Assembly (NCBI RefSeq): GCF_017916325.1
Contig: NC_090169.1
Location: 748,001-812,000 of the forward strand
DNA: 64,000 bases
Reading direction: 5' to 3'
Source: Leishmania martiniquensis
Lineage: Eukaryota > Euglenozoa > Kinetoplastea > Trypanosomatida > Trypanosomatidae
A program made the translations under genes and the position numbers. Below the pieces are notes generated by a model that was not told where the DNA came from, did no database searches, and saw nothing but the letters and a program-made list of their open reading frames with translations. Of this stretch, positions 11,262 to 21,800 are shown piece after piece; the stretch's first letter is position 1; each line of letters opens with the position of its first letter.

Positions 11262-13673
11262 CTACTTGCCCTTCTTCTTTCCAGCGCCTTTGCGCTGCTT
11301 CTTGCGCGTGAGGCGAGCCTTCTCTTTCTCGGCCTTGCGCCGCATTGTCGCCATCTCCTCGAAGGAGCGCACGTGGCCATCCTTCGGCAGTCGCTTCTGC
11401 TTGCGCCCTATACGGAGCTTCTTTCCTTGATTCGGGTCGCTGATGTCCACAACGTCGCTGTCGGCGTTGTCGTCGTCGCGGTCTTGAGACGGGGACGACA
11501 ATGCTGCCGCCTTGGCGCGCTTCAGCGGCACAAGGTCCTCCTCTTCGCCGACATCTTGAATGCGCATGTTGCTCTTCTTCATCCACTTCAAGTAGGCCTG
11601 AAGCTTATTCTTGTAGTTGATGGCCTTGCCAGCTTCGTTCTTTACCCCTCTTAAAAGCGCCTTGGCGTCGTTGAGATGCATTTGTACATAACGCTTCTTC
11701 TTCTTGCTCCACGCAAACACCTGCCGCTGCTGCGCGGCTTCCTCGGCGGTCTCAGCAGACATGTCCATCGTCGCATCTTTGACGGAATAGTGAGCGGTGT
11801 CCAGCGTGTCGCGGCGCTCCAGGTCCATGAAGAAGTCCTCATCACGGTAGGCGCCAGTCTCGCTGCCATCCTCCTGCCTCAGTGCGGCCTGACGAGAGTG
11901 CGTCACTAGGTTCATCATTGCATCGTCGCTATCGGCAGAAGTGCTATGGAAGCCTTCGCGCTCGCGCTTTTTGCGCTCCTGCGCGCGCTGCAGCATTCGG
12001 TCGGCAAAGGAGAGTCTCTTCTCCGGAGGCGCCGCAAGGCTCGACCCGCCTTTCCTTGCCTCACCATCGACCGTGGCAGATCGTGAAAGGGACTGCACCG
12101 TCCCCGGCTGACGAATCTCAAACAGCTTCTCTTTCGAGCCGATCTCAAGGAACAGCTCCTTTGGCTTAAAGCGCTTCAGGTCAAACCGCGCCTCGTCAGC
12201 GCGCACGCGGGTGTTGCCGAGGCGTTCCAGTAGCATGGGGTGGAGAGGGGTGCGGTCAAGGGCGTACTCTGGCTTCCGCGCCTCCTGAATCGCCTCGTGA
12301 GTCGGCTTCTTCTTTGTTCGGTTGAACTTCTTATGCGCGTTTTCCACCACTCGCGCCATGTTGCGCAGCTCTACATCGCTCTCGTGCAGGCGTTTAAGGA
12401 AGTCCAGCTCGAGCTGAATATCCTCTTCCGGCAAGCGACCATAGCAGCCGTCGTCTGGCGTGAAGAGAAGGTCGCCAGGTACCGGGGCTGACTGCAGCGG
12501 CCGGTCTAGGAACTGCATGAGGTCCACGTAGTACGGGAAGTCATCGAAAGTCATAATTGAGTACGCCGTTCCAGAGCGGCCAGCGCGTGCGACACGGCCA
12601 ACACGATGCACAAACAACTTTGGGCTGAAGGGAAAGGAGAAGTTGACAACGTTGTCGAGCAGCGGCAAGTCCAAACCGCGCGCCGCAACGTCTGTGACCA
12701 CCATCACGCTCGTCTCGCGCTTCGAAAAGCTGCGCACGGCCAGGCGACGCGCCTCCTGGTCCATCTGTCCGTGCACTGCGCTGGCCGAGATGCCGTAGGC
12801 GGTGAAAATCATCTGCAGAAACTCCACGTGAAACTTCGACTCCACAAAGATAAGCGCCTGCGCGTGATTCGACACTGCCTCCCCAACGCGCAGCACGCGT
12901 TTGAGCAGCACAATCAAGGCGGCGACCTTCTCATCATTTCGAACGAGGAACGCGCTCTGCTTCAGCTGATCGCTGAGCTTTATCTCCGAGTCGAGGCGTA
13001 TGACCACCGGGTTGTGAAGGCCAGCACTCGTGAACTCAGCTAGTACGCTTGGCATCGTCGCGGAGAAGAGGGCACGCTGGCAGGACTCCGGTATCTTCTG
13101 CATGATGGCACCGATCTGCGGCTGAAGGCCCAACTCAAAGAGGCGGTCCGCCTCATCCAACACGAGGCAGCGCACGCCCGTGAGGTGGAGTGAGGCTTCC
13201 TCCATGATGTGCAGAAGGCGACCGGGGGTCGCGATCACCACATCCGGGTTGGCCGCCAGGAGCTCGAACTGCTGATCCATTGAATCGCCACCTACCAGTG
13301 CCGCAAAGCGCAAATCGAGGAACTTGTTCAGCGTGAAAGCGTTGCGTAAAATCTGCAGGCTCAGCTCACGCGTCGGAGAGAGCACAAGCCCTCGGATGCC
13401 GACCGTTTTTGAGTGCGCCTTCAGCGTGTGCAGCATTGGAATGAGAAATGCCGCTGTCTTGCCGGACCCAGTGCGCGCCATGGCAACAACATCGTTCCCC
13501 TGCAGCATTGGCGGTATCGCCTTGCGTTGGATTGGGGTGGGCACCGAGAAGCCTTGCTTCAGAATGGCATCGAGGAGCGGCTTCTCCAGGCCAAACGTTT
13601 GGAAGCCGCCGCCCCGCTTCTTCGAGTCGGCTGCCGATTCCACGGCCGCCTCCCATACTCCATGACCACTCAT
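11262..13673 (-). CDS. DBP10: DEAD-box ATP-dependent RNA helicase, Dbp10/DDX54-like, 803 aa
   Basis: The helicase core is complete. The Q motif ends PTPIQ at about 45-49; motif I is ARTGSGKT at 66-73; PTRELS is at 100-105; TPGR at 149-152; DEAD at 173-176; SAT at 204-206; LIFVESK at 274-280; TDVAARGLD near 327-335; and HRVGRVARAGRSG at 356-368. The long C-terminal extension ends in a very basic Lys/Arg tail. Its core sequence, length and basic C-terminus fit the Dbp10/DDX54 family, nucleolar helicases needed for large-subunit rRNA maturation; this assignment is by family resemblance. Translation starting at 13673 gives a protein beginning directly before the helicase core. An in-frame upstream Met at 13952 would add 93 residues (see findings). 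Confidence 0.93.
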   Translation of the reverse strand: MSGHGVWEAAVESAADSKKRGGGFQTFGLEKPLLDAILKQGFSVPTPIQRKAIPPMLQGNDVVAMARTGSGKTAAFLIPMLHTLKAHSKTVGIRGLVLSPTRELSLQILRNAFTLNKFLDLRFAALVGGDSMDQQFELLAANPDVVIATPGRLLHIMEEASLHLTGVRCLVLDEADRLFELGLQPQIGAIMQKIPESCQRALFSATMPSVLAEFTSAGLHNPVVIRLDSEIKLSDQLKQSAFLVRNDEKVAALIVLLKRVLRVGEAVSNHAQALIFVESKFHVEFLQMIFTAYGISASAVHGQMDQEARRLAVRSFSKRETSVMVVTDVAARGLDLPLLDNVVNFSFPFSPKLFVHRVGRVARAGRSGTAYSIMTFDDFPYYVDLMQFLDRPLQSAPVPGDLLFTPDDGCYGRLPEEDIQLELDFLKRLHESDVELRNMARVVENAHKKFNRTKKKPTHEAIQEARKPEYALDRTPLHPMLLERLGNTRVRADEARFDLKRFKPKELFLEIGSKEKLFEIRQPGTVQSLSRSATVDGEARKGGSSLAAPPEKRLSFADRMLQRAQERKKREREGFHSTSADSDDAMMNLVTHSRQAALRQEDGSETGAYRDEDFFMDLERRDTLDTAHYSVKDATMDMSAETAEEAAQQRQVFAWSKKKKRYVQMHLNDAKALLRGVKNEAGKAINYKNKLQAYLKWMKKSNMRIQDVGEEEDLVPLKRAKAAALSSPSQDRDDDNADSDVVDISDPNQGKKLRIGRKQKRLPKDGHVRSFEEMATMRRKAEKEKARLTRKKQRKGAGKKKGK

Positions 13674-14400
13674 GATAAGGATGACCCTCCGCGTGGAGAC
13701 AGGGGCTGCAGAGAACGCTCCAGCAGAAGCAGCGCGACAGAGGAGGTGTGGCGGTGCGAGAACAGTCCACTGGCTTCGATGTCGCCAAGGTAGAGAGCGC
13801 GCAGGAACGCGGGGAAGAGGAGAAGAGACCCGACGAGATGAAGGCGCAGGAGAAGAGGATGCAATAGCACCACATAAAACGCGTGTGTACGGCACTGCGA
13901 ACACACTCGAGGCGGGTAAGAAGCCCTGTACAGAGCTCAGCGCTGCATTCATTTCCCTCTCGAGAAAAAATGAGAGGAAAAAACAGGAAGAACTGCGCGG
14001 CGCAACTTCTCGAAAGAGAGGGGAGGCAGTGGGGGAGACGTCTGAGCCACGCAGACAACAGGAAGGAGCCGCAGCCGAGTTGCATCTTGTGCAAGTGCAC
14101 ATATGTTTGTGCGTGCCTCTCGCTCTGCCTTTTTCTTTGAATTCGTAAAGAGCTCCAATCACCCAATTCTGTGCGGCGTGCCGCACCCACGACTCGGTCA
14201 ACCATCAACGCCAACGAAGCAAGCGGCCGGACCTTTCCCTGCCTTACTCGGCATGAATATATATATATATATGTGTACGTGTATTGAAGCTCCCAGCCAA
14301 GAGCGGCTTGTGCCGCACCCGCACCCCCCTTTTCTGCTTTCGAACGCTAACGAGCACGCCGTCGGGAAGAGAAACAGAGCCCCCGTTGGCACATATTCAT
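13674..14400. other. spacer between the 308-aa gene and the helicase gene
   Basis: It contains the 3'UTR of the 308-residue gene, an (AT)n run at about 14256-14272 and both splice-acceptor candidates of the helicase gene. No separate gene is visible. Confidence 0.6.
13959..13992 (-). promoter_or_regulatory. distal trans-splice acceptor candidate of the helicase gene
   Basis: The minus strand has a strong pyrimidine tract (complement of 13961-13992), then CTCGAG with the AG at 13960-13959. The first ATG downstream (13952) is in frame with the helicase and would give an 896-residue product. A second, nearer tract (complement of about 13795-13850, AGs at 13775-13774 and 13771-13770) would make 13673 the first ATG. 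Confidence 0.4.
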
Positions 14401-15327
14401 TCAGGAGCCGAAAATACGATGATGCTCGTCATCGGAGAGAGGCGTTACCATCGCCTTGTTCGAAATCGCAGGCGACCGCATACACCTCACCTCCATCGGA
14501 CAACTCAGGACGTAGCTATCGAGGTAGCTAGTGTATGGCCCTCCCTCGCCAACGTCGTCCCGCAATAGCGCATGCGAACCAGCGGAAGTGGCTGGCGATG
14601 ACGCAGAGGCTACGCCAGTGTTCACAGGGGAAGGCAGGGGCAGGGGACGCTTCCCATGAAAGAGCGGGTCGCGCTCCAGGCGGTAGGGCGAGTACTGAGA
14701 GGCTGGGTAGACGATACGCCGCAGGAGGCCTGGGGCCTCGGAAGGATTGTACTCCCGCCTTGCTTTAGACAGGGAGACAGGCTCGGCGGTGAGCAGTTCT
14801 GCCGCACCGAGCTCCACGAGCTGACGCATCGTTTCCCCGATGCTTGGAGCGCCGTCTGCGTTTGCAGAGAGGCTTTCCGTCAGACCAGCCGCTGCGACCG
14901 CCGCCGCCAGCTCGCTGTTTTCATCGCCCCCAGGCGCCGTCGAGGTGACCAGGTCGTAGACAACTGCGTACGCCGTCTCGCTGTCCTCGGCGTCGTCGGG
15001 CTCCCCCTCAGCGTCGCCTAAGGCTAATGAAAACGTTGGATCGCCTGTGCCTGCGATTGCCACTGTGCGCTCCGTCGCTATGGCAACGTCTGCTACATCC
15101 TCTAGAGACGGAAGCGGCTCAAAAGGGAGGGTGGCGACGATGCGTCCGGTGGCACGGTGCTTCACGTGCATACCGCTCTCCCATGGTGTTCCGAATGCCT
15201 CACAAAGGTCTTCGAGCGTGATTGTCGAGGGATCATCATCGAGCTCAATAAAGGTGTTACTGCCCAGATACACAACGCCCTTGCGGCGAGCTTTCGCAGG
15301 CAATAGAGCAGATTGCGTATAGGACAT
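14401..15327 (-). CDS. hypothetical protein, 308 aa
   Basis: I do not recognise this family. The N-terminal third looks folded (motifs such as GVVYLGSNTFIELDDD and LEDLCEAFGTPWESG). The middle is acidic and Ala-rich, and the C-terminal part has Ser/Pro-rich linkers ending in DDEHHRIFGS. There is no signal peptide or membrane segment. The Met at 15327 follows an AG (15335-15334) that closes a long pyrimidine tract, giving a 5'UTR of only about 6 nt. The frame is open 48 codons further upstream but has no splice support there. Codon use and the mixed composition look like a real protein gene; the function is unknown. Confidence 0.78.
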   Translation of the reverse strand: MSYTQSALLPAKARRKGVVYLGSNTFIELDDDPSTITLEDLCEAFGTPWESGMHVKHRATGRIVATLPFEPLPSLEDVADVAIATERTVAIAGTGDPTFSLALGDAEGEPDDAEDSETAYAVVYDLVTSTAPGGDENSELAAAVAAAGLTESLSANADGAPSIGETMRQLVELGAAELLTAEPVSLSKARREYNPSEAPGLLRRIVYPASQYSPYRLERDPLFHGKRPLPLPSPVNTGVASASSPATSAGSHALLRDDVGEGGPYTSYLDSYVLSCPMEVRCMRSPAISNKAMVTPLSDDEHHRIFGS

Positions 15328-15333
15328 GACCAC

Positions 15334-15404
15334 CTGTGCGCAGGACACCGCAGCGCCACGAGAGTTTGGAAAAAGAGCCCGAAGAAAGGATACAAAGACG
15401 GTAG
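15334..15404 (-). promoter_or_regulatory. trans-splice acceptor candidate for the 308-aa gene
   Basis: A long minus-strand pyrimidine-rich tract ends in GCGCACAG, with the AG at 15335-15334, six bases before the ATG at 15327. It is the first convincing AG after the tract and leaves one of the shortest 5'UTRs in the window. Confidence 0.5.
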
Positions 15405-17568
15405 GAATGTTGGGCGTATGTGAGCCGGCTAGAGAGTGACTCTGAACTGGCGTGGGTCGAAGGTTAATCACTGTCCCGCTAAGAGTGTTCTTCTATAAGC
15501 CCCCTTTTTTACCGAGCGTCTGCACCCTGAGCCGTGGAAAGCCAACAGCAGAGCTGGCAGTGTGCGATCAGCGAAGCGAGATGGACGATACACATATGGG
15601 CACCGATGAATTGACCCACCGCTACTCTTTCTTTTTTTACGTTTTCCTGAAAACCAAAGACGAGAGAGACAGAGAGGGGGGAGATTGACCTTTAGCATGG
15701 TGAACGTTTTTTCTTTGTCGCTTTCGCACCGTCCTCCTTGTCCACCCTCTCTCCGATAGAGAAGCGTCCATCAGCAGCGCCACAGTGACGCACAGTTAGG
15801 CGCGCCAACAGCGCACATACACGCACAAGCACCGCCAGCCTTACACCTTCGCTGAGCGACCGCGCCAGCTAGAATGTGATATGGAAGTCTGCATACATGC
15901 GCTCCTAACTACGTCTACGACTCGCACAGATGCCGTTCAATACGAAGGCCCTCCCCGCAATGCGCCATACTGGACCGTCGACGTGGGTTCACCACGCTTC
16001 CGCTGACTTGCTGGCTCGCTTGACACCGTCTCTTGACGTCCTCATCGCCCCTCCTTTTTTCGGCACAAGCTGCGCTTCACCTTCCGCAATGCGTGCGATC
16101 AAGAAAGCAGAAATCGGGAGGACTCATGCGCACGACAGTGCGGCCTGAAAAAGAGGTTAGGGCGGAAGCCGCGGACAGGCTTCGCATTCGTGGCTTCAGC
16201 GCACTCACCTGCTCTCACGCCTAAGGTGAGTTAGTCGCATATACACGCACCTGTCGACACAGCGCGGATGTTGTAGGGCGGGTGATTGGCACCAAAGTAG
16301 GCAAAAGACACAGACGCTGAAGTGCTCAGCGCACCTCATAGCGCACAGGCAAAGAAGAGGGCAGCGAAGCAGAACGCACCGGCACAAGTGCTCTCGCACG
16401 AGAGAGGAGAGGTTACCGGGGAGAGATTCCCGCCAGGAGCGGCGCTTGGAGAGTGGGCACCAAAGAAACGAGCGGACTTGACGTACTTCGCCAGAGGGCG
16501 TCCGCTTCGACGTTCGCACTGTTTCCCCGTTTTTTCCCGCTCCCCGTTCTGCCGTCTCCATCTCGCTCGGCGTCCGTTTTCCAGTGTGACGAAGTCTTTC
16601 GAGGCTGCCTATCAAAGTGTGCCGCGACCCCTTTACCTCATCCCCGTATCCTCTGTATTCATTTTTCTCACAGGGGCGGCGTGTTAGTCTTGTTTTGCTT
16701 CTCTTGGACCACTTAACAACAGCTCTCTGCCGGTTAAAGCGAGAGAGGCAACGGCTCTACCGCCGCCTTCGCTCTTTCCTCGCTCGTCCAGGGAAAGGGC
16801 TTCTCTGTGATTCCTTCCCGGCAACAACACATGGATGCGTGCTTTTCAGTCTTAGTCAGGTTTGCCGCGCGTTTCTCGGCGAATTCTTACGCCCGAAATC
16901 ATCATTACAGTCCTGAAAACCTCGGCGAACATATGTACAGAGCCTCCGTTCATCAGCCTCGGTTTCGTCACGGCTGTGTCGAAGGAGCATACGAGCTTAA
17001 CAGCGTTTGGTCTCACTCCGTCCAGTTCCGTGTTGATACATACACGACAGGCTAACGGTGCATGAATGCACTTCACAGCACCAGAGCACGGCAACGAAAT
17101 CGGTAAAAAAACAAAGTGGGTGAAGGTGTGTATGTCACTGCTGATACAAATCGACATGAGCTACAGCAAACGACCCCATCCCTGCTTGTCTCCTTGGCTC
17201 AGCCCCCTTCCCCGAACCATCCCCGCCTACACCAAGAACTTCGCGACAGTACTCACCGACCGGATGGAGGCACTTGGCTTCCACGCAGAGAGGGCTGCTT
17301 GACCCTGAAAACAAGGCGAAGCGATCGGTTATCACAGGAGAGCGACACAAACAGCTAAGACAGGAACAAAAAGACGCGCACGAGGCCCAACGGTCGGGCA
17401 AGCAAAGCAACTTGCATGACAGTCCGCAGCTGCGTGGCGAAAGACAGGCGAGTGAGAAATTCCTTCGAGGTAGGGCACCGTTGTCAGACGAAAGGAAAAG
17501 GCAAATGATGCCGCTGAGCATTGAAATGGCAAAGAACAAAACGAGTCCGCTTGAGATAGCCAAAGAAA

Positions 17569-17590
17569 ACACACACACACACACACACAC
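17569..17590. repeat. (CA)n microsatellite
   Basis: About eleven uninterrupted CA units on the plus strand, TG on the transcribed strand, within the presumed 3'UTR of the permease gene. Confidence 0.9.
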
Positions 17591-18856
17591 GCACACATGC
17601 AAGCAAGTGAAAAAAAATGACTAAAAATCCGAGGGACGACAGCAGCGGGATAAAAGATGGTTCTTGTCAGAAAGGTGCTGCCACAATGAGTACTGCAGGC
17701 GTTTGGAAGCAATGAAAAAAAAACACAAAAAGGAAAAAGAGTGACCAAACACACACACAATAATTGCGAGAAAGCCGCGCAATGGGATTGCCCTTTCGCC
17801 CTCTCATCGCATTTTATTGAGTGACAGGGGGTGAGAAAGGGGAGGGGGAGGTGGAAAAAAAAACGGAAGCGAGTGAAGATGATACGTGAAAGAAGACAAA
17901 AGGGAGGTCACTATAACAATAACAGCAAATAAGAAGCAAAGGGGCGTTACATTCATGCGTGCGGCAGCTCACTGCATGAAAAGCGTGAGAACAACATAGC
18001 AGAGATCCATACGCAAACGAAAAAAAAGAGAGCAAGAGATCACCGTACTGAGCCACACACACAAAGACACACAAAAAGGACTTCGTCACTACGAGAGGCG
18101 CTTCATTGAAAAGAAAGCGTGCAGGCAATGAAGCAAGGTGTAGGGTAAACATGCAGCATCCAGAAGGAGCAATCGACGGCAGAGAGACGAGACAGGAGAA
18201 GCACGCACACAGAAGGTGCGCACTGCCTCCGAAGAGCACAAGAGAAAAACGAGCGAAGAGATCTTTGCAAGAGGAGAAGCCCTCACCCTTCCTCCCACCC
18301 CCCCACACACACGAAAAAAGAGGCAAGAAATGTATCCGCAGCAGTGAGCAAAGGCAGCGACAGCGGGCGCCACCGATGAAACGCTGCTCGAGTACAAGAG
18401 GAGAGGGGGGAAAGGGCAAAAAACGAGAGCGACGACGGCGACCAGTTCACAGGCAAGCTTGCACACGCGCATCAGGGCAAACCACGCACTAGACAGTCTT
18501 CGTCCCCTCACCACCATCACCACCCTCGTGTGATGTCAGCTCCGACATCCGCCCACTCCCTTCCTCCACCACTCACACACCGCGCATGTGCTGAAAACAG
18601 CAGAGCGAAGGATATATATATAAGGACTGTGTCTTCCGTGGCCAATGTCGCAGCGCGTCCTTGACGTCCAGAGTCCCGATAGAGAGAGAGAGATGGTAAC
18701 TTGGCGAGGTGGGGAATGGGAGAAGGGGAGTAACGAACAAAAAAGGGGGCTATGCCGTCCTTTACCTCGGTATGCACATCCCTTAGATGTGTCTTTCTGT
18801 GAGTACGTGTATGCCAGTGGTCTGGCTACGCTCTCCATTCGCTTACTGCGAACGTC

Positions 18857-21800
18857 TCAATGAATAGTGCGGCGCAGGATGTGTGTGATGGAAGGGAGAC
18901 CTAGCAGGTACGCCACCGGACTGACGCTGGACACCACCGCCGAGACGAGCCCCAGCACCACGAGAATGACCAGCTGCAGATATGGAAACGGAAACGGTAA
19001 AGGCAACTGCGTGAAGAGGACGTTTTGCAGCTGCATTGTGTAGCTCACGACAAGACCGACGATCAGGCCCATGATTCCAGCGGAAACAACCAAGATGAAG
19101 GCCTCCCAGACGAACACCCGATACACCTGAAAGTGAGTCATGCCCATGCACAGCAGCACGCCAATTTCCTTCGAAGAGTCGAGCACGTTTGTCGTCATGC
19201 TGCTCATCAGAGAAAAAAAACAAATGAGCAGAATCATGATCTCCGCTGCGATAAAGAAGATGTTCAGGAGATTGGACGCGTTGTCCACGCCAGTCGTGTC
19301 ATCCGCGACGGTCTTGACCGTTGCACTCCGACCGAGGGCAGAAAGTTTCGCGGTGAGAAGGTTGCCAATGAGGCCATAGTGCCCAGGATCCTTTATGCGC
19401 AGTCGAATGCCGCCCACATTTCCCTCCAGGACACTTGCGCGAGGCTCGTTAACGCGCCGTAAAAACGACGGGATGCTCACAATGAGGTCACCGGTTTTGG
19501 GCAAGTACTTGGACGCCTCCAACACTGGGGCCGCGTCAAGTGTGGCGAGTGGACGCAAGGTGGTCCGAATCGTCCCACGATCATTGGAGGTGCTGTTCAT
19601 GACCTTTTCGATCTCCAGCAACACAGTACCAACCGCGTCACCGACGCCGAGGTTGGTCGCAGAGCCAGAGGACATGATCCCTTTAAAGAGTCCTTCAGAG
19701 GTATACAGGGACTGCACTAGCCCGTAGCGGCCTACGATGCTTTGGGCCTTGTCGACACGCAGGAAACTGTTGTCAACCACCTCGAAGTAATTGGGTGGAA
19801 GAGGTTGCACAACCGTGCTGGCAGCGCGTGAGCGCCCTAGTGACTGGATCTGGCTGTTGTTGGTGAACAACAAATCGGTGTTTGTGTACTCGTAAGTGTA
19901 CGCGGAGACGATGCCGCTCTTCCTCTGCTCTTCAAGAAGCTCATCAACGGCCCAGAAATCTTCCCAGGTCAAACCTGGCGCCCTCACTCGTACCTCACAG
20001 CCCATTCCCTGACGAGCCGAGTAGGTAAAGGAGAGGAGCTGAATTTGCACCACCACCGTAATGAAGATGACAAACGCAAGGGAGAGGGCGTACATGAGAG
20101 AGGTCTTGCGGTTACGCAGCCGGTGCGCGCTGAGGCTCTTCTGCATCAACGAGAATACCGCCCTCCTCTCCCAAAAGAGCAGCATATAACCAACACACGT
20201 TTGCGCCACTCGCTCAAAGTTTATCGACAGCAGCACAAAACCCGCGAGGAGCCCAATGAGAACACCAAAGAAGATGTAAAACATCAAGACGAGGTTCATC
20301 GCAATGAGCGCCGTGGGAAACAGATAGTAAACCAGGAAGCCAAAGACGAAGAAGAGTGCGCCAAGGCCGAATAGAGTCCGGTTCCAGCGCGCCGAATCCT
20401 TGCGCTGGATCTCGCAGATAACACCGGTGTTGCGGCTGCGTGAGGTGTTGAGGGCTTCGGGAAGCTTCTGCGTCACGAGCGCGATGATCGGAAAGAACGA
20501 GGCGACAATGGGAATACCGAAGCCGGCGAGCGTGGCCCACCCGACTGAGGCCCCGGTGACGAGGATGGGTAGTTCCATGCCTACGGTGTTCAAGAAAACG
20601 AGTCGAGCGCCCATGTAAAAGGCTTGCCCGGCGCCGATCCCGAAGATCCACGCCGGCACTGTGAAAGCATACGCATTCGTGAGGACGAGGAAGATCAAGT
20701 TCGCTTTTCTCAGACCTATCATCCGCTGGATGCCGAGTTCGTAGGTCTTCGTCTCCAATCCGACCGTGAGAATGCTGTAGATCAGCACAATGCTAAGGAA
20801 CGACAGTGCCACGAGGACGATGGACATAACGAGTCCGAGGAAGACGCTGAACAGACGTGTCGTGCGCAAGCCGTTAAGCTGTGGTGTGGAGCGGTTCACC
20901 TGCGTGAACCCGATCGGCGCCAGTAGATCCGATACCCACGGCAACACGTTGCGGCGAATCTTGTTGAAGTCTGTCGAGCTGTATGCCTTCAGCCGAGTCG
21001 CCGGCTTCATGGTGAAGTAGACGGCAGACGCGCAGTCGCTCGGGTTTGTATGCGCGACGCCTTCTACAGCAGCGGTGGACGTGTTCGGCGCCAAGCCCTT
21101 TGAGACGTCGCGCAAGAATGTGTGGAAGTACACGACGGCGAAGGTGTCGGCGCCTGGAAATTTGTGCTGGTTTATGCCCGTGATAGCGATGACCTTGAAG
21201 GGCATCATGGTCTCCGCCGAATCGTGCATCGACATCTTCTCGAATGGAAGCTGATTCTTCGACTGCGCGTTTCCGTAGAGGACCACCGTGTCCCCTACCA
21301 CGACTCCGCCCATGAGAACCGCAGCACGCTGTGACAAGACCACCTGACCTGCCTTCGGCGCTGGTTCGAGGTAGTCGGTTCCCAATCCCATGCGCCCCTC
21401 GGCAGCTGCGTCGATTGCTATGAGGTCAACAAGGGCGGTGCCGTTTGAGAAGCAATCTCTCAGACACGCATCGATATCTTCGCAGACACTTCCGTCTGGG
21501 TTATACCACATCCGCGTCGCCCTCTTGTTCGGGCAGGATCGCATGGGGAGCGCCATGTATGCGTCCAAGAGCCTCGGAGCGCTGAGTCCATACACGGGAT
21601 GACTTTCTGGGAAGATCTCTTTGATGGCTGTGTAGTTCATGCCCGTTGCCTCGTCCATGACACCTCCGGGTCGGATAACGAGGTCGAATTCGCCGTTCAC
21701 CTCCTCGGAAAGCCGGAGAAACAGTATCGGCATGTGTGCGAGCAGCGAAATCATGAGCACACATATGAGCACGACGACGAGGACCGAGAGAAAGCCGAGG

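Larger units (their letters stand above)
15328..18856. other. 3.5-kb spacer downstream of the permease gene
   Basis: This is the presumed long 3'UTR of the permease plus the short leader of the 308-residue gene. I see no convincing gene. It holds a (CA)n run at 17569-17590, a second CA run near 17750 and a (TA)n run at about 18610-18622. A 101-codon minus-strand frame at 16852-17157 was considered and not accepted. Confidence 0.5.

Noticed and set aside
16852..17157. 101-codon minus-strand frame with a non-repetitive C-terminal half
   Set aside because: No splice acceptor precedes its first ATG, the good pyrimidine tract lies inside it, and third-position composition is weaker than in the accepted genes. 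It remains a possible small gene or fragment.
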